Assembly (NCBI RefSeq): GCF_900078365.1
Contig: NZ_LT598653.1
Location: forward strand, 3,791,501-3,855,500
Length of the DNA: 64,000 nucleotides
Direction: 5' to 3'
Origin: an uncultured Sphingopyxis sp.
GTDB lineage: Bacteria > Pseudomonadota > Alphaproteobacteria > Sphingomonadales > Sphingomonadaceae
In this document: positions 1 through 6,467 of the stretch, piece by piece
How positions within the stretch are numbered: the stretch's first letter is position 1
How the letters are laid out: each line of letters begins with the position of its first letter
The notes under the pieces: generated by a model
What the model saw: only the letters and a program-made list of their open reading frames with translations
The model's database searches: none
Told to the model about the DNA's origin: nothing
Made by a program: the position numbers and the translations under genes

Positions 1-2
1 TC

Positions 3-644
3 GAGGAAGCCTTCGTCTATTTCCAGCGCCTGTGGATGGAAAGGCTCGACCAGCCGCCGACCCCCGACCTCCTGTCGATGATGCTGCACAGCGAAGCGAT
101 GAGCCACATGGACAAATATGAGTTCATCGGCAATCTCGTGCTGCTGATCGTCGGCGGCAACGACACGACCCGCAACACCATGTCGGGGCTCGCCTATGGC
201 CTCGACAAATTTCCCGACCAGCGCGCGAAGCTCGAAGCCGACCCGTCGCTCATCCCCAATGCGGTGAGCGAGATCATCCGCTGGCAGACCCCGCTCGCGC
301 ACATGCGCCGCACCGCGCTCGCCGACGCCGACCTCTTCGGGCACCAGATCAAGAAGGGCGACAAACTCATCCTCTGGTATATCTCGGCGAACCGCGACGA
401 GAGCGTGTTCGACGACGGCGATGCGCTCAAACTCGACCGCGAGAATGCGCGGCGGCACCTCTCCTTCGGCTATGGCGTCCACCGCTGCGTCGGCGCGCGA
501 CTCGCCGAACTGCAGTTGCGCATCCTGCTCGAGGAAATGGCGGCGCGGCGGATGCGCGTGACGGTTGCGGGCGAGCCCGAACGCGTCCACGCCTGCTTCG
601 TCCACGGCTTCCGCGCGCTGCCGGTGCAAATCGCGAAATATTGA
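3..644 (+). CDS. Cytochrome P450, CYP153-like (C-terminal part)
   Basis: This is the last 213 codons of a P450; the N-terminus lies before the window. The I-helix oxygen-activation motif GGNDTT, the ExxR motif (EIIR) and the haem-ligand loop FGYGVHRCVG appear in the right order, so the catalytic half is intact. The stretch QTPLAHMRRTA and the wording around the I-helix resemble CYP153 enzymes, which are soluble bacterial P450s that hydroxylate the terminal carbon of medium-chain alkanes and need ferredoxin and ferredoxin reductase partners. No redox partner gene is visible here. The CYP153 assignment is from remembered family motifs; P450 membership is certain. Confidence 0.93.
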   Translation, partial: EEAFVYFQRLWMERLDQPPTPDLLSMMLHSEAMSHMDKYEFIGNLVLLIVGGNDTTRNTMSGLAYGLDKFPDQRAKLEADPSLIPNAVSEIIRWQTPLAHMRRTALADADLFGHQIKKGDKLILWYISANRDESVFDDGDALKLDRENARRHLSFGYGVHRCVGARLAELQLRILLEEMAARRMRVTVAGEPERVHACFVHGFRALPVQIAKY

Positions 645-687
645 CGCGACTCTGTAACCCTCGGGCTTGGGCCCGCGTATCGAGGAT

Positions 688-1218
688 ATGATCGAACGTC
701 GTTATCTTCTCGGCGGACTCGCGCTCGGCGGCGCCGTCATCGGCGCGCCGATGCTCTTCGCCAAATCGGCGCGGCCGAAGGCGCAGCCCGGTTGGCAACT
801 GAGCGACGCCGAATGGAAAAAGCGTCTGTCGCCGCTCCAATATCGCGTGCTGCGCGAAGCGGCGACCGAGCGCGCCTTCACCAGCCCGCTCGACAAGGAA
901 AAGCGCGCCGGCACCTTCGTCTGCGCCGGCTGCGCGCTGCCGCTCTATTCGAGCAAGACCAAGTTCGACAGCGGCTGCGCGCAACCGCTGTTCTCGTCGC
1001 AGACCAAGTTCGACAGCGGCACCGGCTGGCCGAGCTTCTGGGCGCCGCTCAAGGGCGCGGTCGGCACCGCGACCGACTACGACCTCGGCTATGCACGCAC
1101 CGAAGTGCATTGCCGCCGCTGCGGCGGCCATCTCGGCCATGTCTTCAACGACGGGCCGAAGCCGACGGGAAAACGTTATTGCATGAACGGCGCCGCGCTC
1201 CGCTTTCGCGCGGTGTAA
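688..1218 (+). CDS. msrB: Peptide-methionine (R)-S-oxide reductase MsrB, probably exported
   Basis: Reduces methionine-R-sulfoxide in damaged proteins. The C-terminal RYCMNGAALRF carries the catalytic cysteine (about residue 165), and two CxxC pairs (CAGC near 79-82 and CRRC further on) are the usual zinc ligands. The N-terminus MIERRYLLGGLALGG has a twin arginine followed by a hydrophobic stretch, so Tat export to the periplasm is likely. The ATG at 688 is preferred; an in-frame TTG at 667 would put seven more residues before the signal. Residues 82-96 are tandemly repeated at 97-111, which adds 15 residues just before the conserved TGWPSFW and creates an extra cysteine at 97. This is not part of the usual family pattern. 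Confidence 0.93.
   Translation: MIERRYLLGGLALGGAVIGAPMLFAKSARPKAQPGWQLSDAEWKKRLSPLQYRVLREAATERAFTSPLDKEKRAGTFVCAGCALPLYSSKTKFDSGCAQPLFSSQTKFDSGTGWPSFWAPLKGAVGTATDYDLGYARTEVHCRRCGGHLGHVFNDGPKPTGKRYCMNGAALRFRAV
931..1020 (+). repeat. 45-bp in-frame tandem duplication inside msrB
   Basis: Two 45-bp units, 931-975 and 976-1020, encode CALPLYSSKTKFDSG and CAQPLFSSQTKFDSG. They differ at 9 of 45 bases, so the duplication is not recent. The reading frame is kept. Ordinary MsrB proteins have one such unit between the first CxxC and TGWPSFW. Confidence 0.9.
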
Positions 1219-1238
1219 TCTCAATCGACTTTGAGGCG

Positions 1239-1324
1239 TGTGTCCCCGCGAAGGCGGGGACCCATCTCCTGCCGGTCCAAAACGGCGCCGACCGGAGATG
1301 GGCTCCCGCCTTCGCGGGAGCACA
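1239..1324. repeat. REP-like palindromic repeat, family A
   Basis: Two inverted arms, each with a small hairpin core (CCCCGCGAAGGCGGGG on the left, CTCCCGCCTTCGCGGGAG on the right), face each other around a short centre that also pairs (CCATCTCC with GGAGATGG). The element fills the gap between convergent genes msrB and the GT-C-like gene, so it could act as a bidirectional transcription stop. Related copies occur at 6336, 13434, 13747, 25286, 30206 and 61101. Confidence 0.85.
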
Positions 1325-1348
1325 AGGCTTATTCAAGGATGATCAGCT

Positions 1349-3187
1349 TCAGGGCTTCACCCGCCACACCGACAGCCCCGCGCGCGAGTTGATCGGCACC
1401 GCTTCGAGCCACGCCGGCGGCGCCCCTGCGTCAAGCTGCGCCGCCAGCCCATCCTTGCGCGCGCGGCGATATTTGGTGAAGTCGTTGGCGGTGCGGCAAA
1501 AGACGATCAGCGTCGCCTGCTGCCGCCGCACCAGTGTTTCGGCTTTCGATGGATCGCCAGCGAAGACGCGAATCGTATCGGCCATTGCTTCCTTGTTGCG
1601 ATGGTGCGGCGTCGCGACGAGGTTGTGCCGCGTCCAGAAGACGAGCGGCGCGCCGAGGTCGATCGGGGTCAGCAGCGTCGTCACCGGCAGATGGTTGAGG
1701 TCGGCGATCGCCGCGGAGTCGAGGCAGTTCGCCCGATAGGGATTGGCCTCAGCCTTCTCCGCCGCCGCACTCTCCTCCTCGTCCCTGAGCGCCGGAACCA
1801 TCGGCGTCAGTAGCGCCGCGACCGCCATGCTGCCGAGCAAAGGCAGCGTGAGCGCCGTCACCGCCGACGCGAGGATGCGCGGCACCATCGACGAAATCGT
1901 CCGCGCCCATGTCCATACGCGCAGCCCGAGCCACGCGCAGCCGGGCAAGGCGAAGAGATGCGCGGTCGACACGCTGCGGAACACGAGCAGCGACAGCACC
2001 ACCGCGCCCGCCAGCGCGACGATCACCGTCGCCCAGTTCCGCCGATCCGCGGCGTCGGTGCAATCGCGCCAGGCGAGGATCGCGCCCGTGAGGCCGACAA
2101 GCGACGGCACGAGCACATGGATCATATCGTGCAGCTTCGCCGTCCACAAAGGCTGGCCTTCGAGGACGCCCCGATACCAATATTGCACGACGATCGGGTC
2201 GAGCGTCGCGAAAGGACCCTTCGCGCATTGCGGCTCGGTCCAGACCAGCGCCCCCGCCGCCGTCGCGCCCGCCAGCGCGAGGAGGGCGAAGCGAGCCCAG
2301 GCCGCGCCCGGGTTCGCCCGCGTCGCCGCGAACACGATCGCCGCCGCCGCGACGAACGCCGCGATATAGGGCGCGGACAAGGAATCGCACCAGCCGCCGA
2401 CGAGTCCGGCAGAGCCGCGCGTCGCAAACTGGAGCAGGATCGCCCCGCCCGCGAGCGCACCCATATAACCGCACAGCCGCGCGCGATCCTCGGCCCTTCC
2501 GTGCAGCGCCCAGCGCAAGGCGGCGAGCCCCGCGAACAGCGCCACGACCGGCAGCCCCTCGATCGACACCGCGAGCAGCGCCGCCGCGAACAGCCCGCCG
2601 AGCAGCCCCGCCCGCCAGCTTGGCGGGCTCAGCGCCTGCGCCATCACCAGCATCGCGAGGAAGATCTGCCAGCCGTGATGATCGACGCGCAGCGGCCGGA
2701 ACTGGACGAGAATATAGCCCGACATGATCAGGAACAGCGGCACGACATAGGCGATCCGGCGCTCGGACAGATTACGATAGCCGAGCGCACACGCGACGCT
2801 TAAGGCCGCGCCGAGCAGCGGCGGCCACAGCGCCATCACGATCCGCTCGGCCATCGCCTGCCCGAAAAATGGCTTCAGAAGCAGGATTCCCGCCGCAAGC
2901 GGCGCATCGACGATCCGCGACCAGTGCATCAGCACCCCGCCGCCCGCCGGATTGACGCGATATTGCGCCAGATCCCACCAGCCCTGCCCCCCGAGCAAAT
3001 CGCGCACCTGGGCCATGCGCATCGCATCGTCGGTATCGGCGAGGTAGAGCGCCCCGATCGCCCGCCATTTGGCGGCGATCGCGATCAGGCTCATCAATCC
3101 CCAGACGATCAGCGCGATGCGCGCCGGGGTGAACCAGGGGCCGAGCGCGATGCCGCCCGAATCCGGATCGGACGGCGCGTCGCTCAC
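1349..3187 (-). CDS. GT-C-type polytopic membrane protein (putative glycosyltransferase)
   Basis: 612-residue integral membrane protein with roughly ten or more hydrophobic segments. The N-terminal part has one membrane segment followed by an acidic loop, YLADTDDAMRMAQ, in the place where GT-C glycosyltransferases (oligosaccharyltransferase STT3 and relatives) carry a metal-binding acidic motif. A soluble-looking C-terminal domain of about 100 residues follows. The GTG start at 3187 overlaps the gtrA-like stop by 4 bases; a longer open frame upstream lies inside the gtrA-like gene and is not credible. It is last in an operon with the GtrA-like protein and an FAD oxidoreductase. I infer transfer of a sugar from a polyprenyl carrier to an unknown acceptor. 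The family assignment is by topology and loop only. Confidence 0.72.
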   Translation of the reverse strand: MSDAPSDPDSGGIALGPWFTPARIALIVWGLMSLIAIAAKWRAIGALYLADTDDAMRMAQVRDLLGGQGWWDLAQYRVNPAGGGVLMHWSRIVDAPLAAGILLLKPFFGQAMAERIVMALWPPLLGAALSVACALGYRNLSERRIAYVVPLFLIMSGYILVQFRPLRVDHHGWQIFLAMLVMAQALSPPSWRAGLLGGLFAAALLAVSIEGLPVVALFAGLAALRWALHGRAEDRARLCGYMGALAGGAILLQFATRGSAGLVGGWCDSLSAPYIAAFVAAAAIVFAATRANPGAAWARFALLALAGATAAGALVWTEPQCAKGPFATLDPIVVQYWYRGVLEGQPLWTAKLHDMIHVLVPSLVGLTGAILAWRDCTDAADRRNWATVIVALAGAVVLSLLVFRSVSTAHLFALPGCAWLGLRVWTWARTISSMVPRILASAVTALTLPLLGSMAVAALLTPMVPALRDEEESAAAEKAEANPYRANCLDSAAIADLNHLPVTTLLTPIDLGAPLVFWTRHNLVATPHHRNKEAMADTIRVFAGDPSKAETLVRRQQATLIVFCRTANDFTKYRRARKDGLAAQLDAGAPPAWLEAVPINSRAGLSVWRVKP

Positions 3188-3615
3188 GCCGCGGCGGCCC
3201 GGAATACGATATGGCGGCGCAACAGATAGGTGGTCTGGAAACTCACGACGATCGCCGCGAGCTTCGCAAGCCGCGGATCGAGCCCCAGCGCGCTGCCGCC
3301 GCCGACGATCGCCGTCGTGACCGCCAGGCCGACCAGCGCCGACCCGACGAAAAGCAGCTTCTGGCGATGCCGCTCGCCCGTGCCGCGCGCCGCGGCGCCG
3401 TCGGCAAAGACGAGCCGGCTCGAAATCATCCAGTGGACGAGAATCCCGGCGCAATAGCCGGTCGCCGACGCCGGCACCGGCGCCAGCCCGGCGTCGAGCA
3501 GCAGCAGGAACAGCCCAGCATCGCTGCCGAGCGCGAGCGCGCTCGCGAGCAGATAGTTCAGCCAGCGGATCTCGCCGCGCCGCACCGACGCGATCAATCT
3601 GGTGATGGGCCGCAT
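3184..3615 (-). CDS. GtrA family membrane protein
   Basis: 143 residues with four predicted membrane segments, the size and layout of the GtrA family. Members help flip or bind polyprenyl-phosphate-linked sugars, for example in O-antigen glucosylation and arabinogalactan synthesis. The ending LLRRHIVFRAAAA resembles the usual family end (basic residues then a short beta-strand-like segment). It lies 21 bases after the FAD oxidoreductase and overlaps the start of the GT-C-like gene by 4 bases, so the three are almost certainly co-transcribed and translationally coupled. Confidence 0.88.
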   Translation of the reverse strand: MRPITRLIASVRRGEIRWLNYLLASALALGSDAGLFLLLLDAGLAPVPASATGYCAGILVHWMISSRLVFADGAAARGTGERHRQKLLFVGSALVGLAVTTAIVGGGSALGLDPRLAKLAAIVVSFQTTYLLRRHIVFRAAAA

Positions 3616-3636
3616 CGCCGATCCCCCGGACGGGCC

Positions 3637-5172
3637 TTACGCGGCCTTCGCGACGCGCGCGGGCACCTCGCGGACCGACGCCAGCGCCGCCTGTTCGCCC
3701 TCGGTGCCGCTCTCATGATATTCGGCGTCCTCGTTGACGCCCCAGATGTCATAGAGCTTTTCGCCCGCCGCGATGTTGCGCACCGTCAGCATCGCGGTCA
3801 TCATCGCATGATCCTGATTGTTGTAACGGTGCATGCCGTTGCGCCCGACCATGTGCAGCGTCGGGTAACGCGCCTCGAGCTCGCTCCGCATCGTCTCGAC
3901 ATGCGCGGCATATTCATCGTCATAGACGGGATAGGCTTTTTCCTGCCGCACCACCGCGCCGCCGACGACGTCTTCGGGATCGCAAAGCCCCAGAATTTCC
4001 ATCTCCTTCGTCGCCAGCGCGATCAGACGCTCGTCGCTCGACGACCAGAGCCCGTCGCCCTCGAAGCAGAAATATTCAAGGCCGACGCACGCGATCGCCG
4101 GATCTGGCACCATCTCGGGCGACCAGCTGCGGAAATTCTGCACCCGGCCGACCTGCACCTTGCCGTCGTGGATATAGATCCAATTGTCGGGGAACAGATC
4201 CTCCGAACGAATCTTGAGCGCGACGGTCAGAAAGTCGCGATAATTGAGCTTGGGCGCCGCGGTGAGCGCGCACGCCGGCAGCGGATGGATGCGCGCCGCA
4301 AGCTCGCGCATCGGCGCCGAGCTGATCACATGAGCGGCGTCGATCACGACATCTCCGTCGGGTCCGCTCGCGGTCATCCGCCAGCGCCCGGTCTTCTGAT
4401 CCTGCGTCAGCTGCTTGAAGCTGTGCCCCATCAGCACATGATTGCCGCCAGCGACCACCTTGTCGCGCGCCGCTTCCCACATCATGCCGGGGCCGAGCCG
4501 CGGATAGCGGAAGGTTTCGAGCAATGTCTTGGTCGCCATGCCGTCATTGGGCTTCCTGTTGAGCCCGAGGCTGCGCTTCAGCCCGTCGATCACCGCGCCG
4601 CCGAGCGAAAGCCCCTTGATGCGCTGCGCCGCCCAGTCGGCCGACATCTCGTCGCACGGCATGCCCCACACCTTCTCGGTATAGGTCTTGAAAAAGATCG
4701 AATAAAGCTTCTGCCCGAACTGGTTGACCGTCCAGTCCTCGAAACTGCGCACCGTCTTCTTCGGCAGCAGCTTTGCCTTGGCATAGCTCACCATGCACAG
4801 CGTCGACCGCACGACACCGAGGTTCCACAGCGCCTCGAAAGCGCGCAGCGGATAGGAATAATATTTGCCCTCATAATAGATGCGGCTCATCCGCGGGCGC
4901 TCGATGAAATCGTCGGGCAAAATCTCGTTCCACAGATCGACGACTTCGCGGCTCTTCGAAAAGAAGCGGTGCCCGCCGATGTCAAAGCGAAAGCCCTCAT
5001 GCTCGACCGTGCGGCTGATCCCGCCGACGTAAACCGGGTCCCTCTCGATCACCGTCACTTTATAGCCCTGCTGCGTCAGCAGATAGGCGGCGGTCAGCCC
5101 GGCCGGCCCCGCGCCGATGATGGCGACGTCGGCGCTCGTCGGACGATTGTTCGAACCAGAAGCTTCGGACAT
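3637..5172 (-). CDS. NAD(P)/FAD-dependent oxidoreductase, amine-oxidase/UGM-like fold
   Basis: 511-residue cytosolic flavoprotein. The N-terminal Rossmann motif IIGAGPAGLTAAY (residues 18-30) is followed by the acidic end of the second strand (VIERDP), and then GGISRTVEHEGFRFDIGGHRFF, typical of the protoporphyrinogen-oxidase/phytoene-desaturase/UDP-galactopyranose-mutase superfamily. It is first in a three-gene operon with GtrA and a GT-C-like protein, which points to cell-envelope sugar or lipid-carrier chemistry rather than haem synthesis. The substrate cannot be told from sequence. A haem role is unlikely because hemJ is present elsewhere in the window. Confidence 0.87.
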   Translation of the reverse strand: MSEASGSNNRPTSADVAIIGAGPAGLTAAYLLTQQGYKVTVIERDPVYVGGISRTVEHEGFRFDIGGHRFFSKSREVVDLWNEILPDDFIERPRMSRIYYEGKYYSYPLRAFEALWNLGVVRSTLCMVSYAKAKLLPKKTVRSFEDWTVNQFGQKLYSIFFKTYTEKVWGMPCDEMSADWAAQRIKGLSLGGAVIDGLKRSLGLNRKPNDGMATKTLLETFRYPRLGPGMMWEAARDKVVAGGNHVLMGHSFKQLTQDQKTGRWRMTASGPDGDVVIDAAHVISSAPMRELAARIHPLPACALTAAPKLNYRDFLTVALKIRSEDLFPDNWIYIHDGKVQVGRVQNFRSWSPEMVPDPAIACVGLEYFCFEGDGLWSSSDERLIALATKEMEILGLCDPEDVVGGAVVRQEKAYPVYDDEYAAHVETMRSELEARYPTLHMVGRNGMHRYNNQDHAMMTAMLTVRNIAAGEKLYDIWGVNEDAEYHESGTEGEQAALASVREVPARVAKAA

Positions 5173-5337
5173 GCTGATTATTCCCCACAGGCAAATTCAT
5201 TGCTCGCTACCCCTGTGGCTAATCATGGATAAAAACTGGTTAACACGAGGCCGGGATTCTCCCGGAAACGCAGCGTCGCACCCTTGGGAAGCCCGCCATC
5301 TTGCTGTAAACTGACGCCAGCCAAGGAGGCGCACGAT

Positions 5338-6300
5338 ATGGCAGGCGGACTGGCAATCGTATTGAGCGGCGGCGGCGCCAAGGGCGCCTTCCAAGTCGGC
5401 GTCGTCCACGAACTCGTCGTCAATCGCGGCGTCCGGCTCGACATCGTCGCTGGCGTCTCGACCGGCGCGATCCAGGCCTTGGGCGTCGCGCAGGACGATG
5501 TGCCCGCGCTGCTCGACGCCTGGCTCGGCATCCGCGGCAACAGCTCGATCTACAAATCGCGCCCGCTCGGCGTCGTCGGCGGGCTGCTCGGCGAGGACGC
5601 GCTCTATGACACCGGACCTTTGAAGCGCCTGCTCAAGGGTTTCGCGAACGAGGCGAAGCTGCGCGCAAGCGGGCGCAAGCTCCTGCTCGGCGTCGTCAAT
5701 CTCGGCACCGGCACCTATCGCACGATCGACGAAAGCGTGCCCGGCATCCACAATTGGGTCTATGCGAGCTGCGCGATGCCGCTCTTCTTCGATCCGCTCA
5801 AAACACGTGCCAGCGACGGGACCGAAGAACAATGGGTCGACGGCGGCGTGCGCGACGTGACGCCGCTGAGCTCGGCGCTCGAAATGAACCCGCGCGGGGT
5901 GATCGCGGTCCGCGCCTCGCCCGCGCCGCAGCCCGGCGCGGTGCGCACCTTCCCCAATCTCATCAAGATCGGGCTGCGCGCGGTCGACATATTGCAATCC
6001 GAAGTCTCGGCGAACGACCTTGCCGGCGCCGCGCTGATCAACGACCTCATCGCCGCGCGCGAAGCGCAGCTCCGCGCGCTTCAGACCGAGGGCATCGGCG
6101 GCGCGCAGGCCGCGCGCATCCTCCGCCCGCTCGACGTCCAGATCGCGCGCTACCGCTTCGCGCCGATCCGCATCATCGAGCCCGAAGAGGAAGTCGCCGA
6201 AACGCTCGAATTCAACCCCGCCAGAATCCGCGCCGCGATCGACGCCGGCCGCCGCGCCGTCGACCGCGAATGGGACGCGCTGGAGCCTTTGCTGAGCTGA
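5338..6300 (+). CDS. Patatin-like phospholipase/acyl hydrolase
   Basis: 320 residues. Glycine-rich oxyanion loop SGGGAKGAF (about 10-18), nucleophile elbow GVSTG with Ser41, and the partner aspartate in VDGGVRD (about 165) form the Ser-Asp dyad of patatins. No signal peptide, so it is cytosolic or peripheral on the membrane. The start is fixed by a strong ribosome binding site AAGGAGG at 5323-5329, 8 bases before ATG. It is transcribed divergently from the FAD oxidoreductase across a 165-bp gap. The exact lipid substrate is unknown. Confidence 0.92.
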   Translation: MAGGLAIVLSGGGAKGAFQVGVVHELVVNRGVRLDIVAGVSTGAIQALGVAQDDVPALLDAWLGIRGNSSIYKSRPLGVVGGLLGEDALYDTGPLKRLLKGFANEAKLRASGRKLLLGVVNLGTGTYRTIDESVPGIHNWVYASCAMPLFFDPLKTRASDGTEEQWVDGGVRDVTPLSSALEMNPRGVIAVRASPAPQPGAVRTFPNLIKIGLRAVDILQSEVSANDLAGAALINDLIAAREAQLRALQTEGIGGAQAARILRPLDVQIARYRFAPIRIIEPEEEVAETLEFNPARIRAAIDAGRRAVDREWDALEPLLS

Positions 6301-6335
6301 GGCGAGTCTGGTGTCCTGAAACGACCGAAACTAGC

Positions 6336-6427
6336 CGTCGCCCCCGCGAAGGCGGGGGCCGCTGTCGGTTTACGTGGGCACCGCTGATTAAGGCCGCTGG
6401 CGGCTCCCGCCTTCGCGGGGGCGACGG
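6336..6427. repeat. REP-like palindromic repeat, family A
   Basis: Inverted arms CGTCGCCCCCGCGAAGGCGG and its complement near 6410-6427, separated by about 55 bases. It lies between the 3' ends of the patatin gene and the minus-strand usher-like gene, a typical position for a shared transcription end. Confidence 0.88.
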
Positions 6428-6467
6428 GTATAGGCAACGCCCGCTCCCCACTCCAAAGCCGCCGCTT

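Noticed and set aside
5180..5230. Possible DnaA-like sites (CCTGTGGCTAATC, TGGATAAAA) near 5.2 kb
   Set aside because: No perfect nine-base box is present, and the gene context does not match an origin.
3211..5232. A 673-codon plus-strand open frame opposite the FAD oxidoreductase
   Set aside because: His/Arg-rich shadow translation; the minus-strand frame holds a perfect FAD motif.
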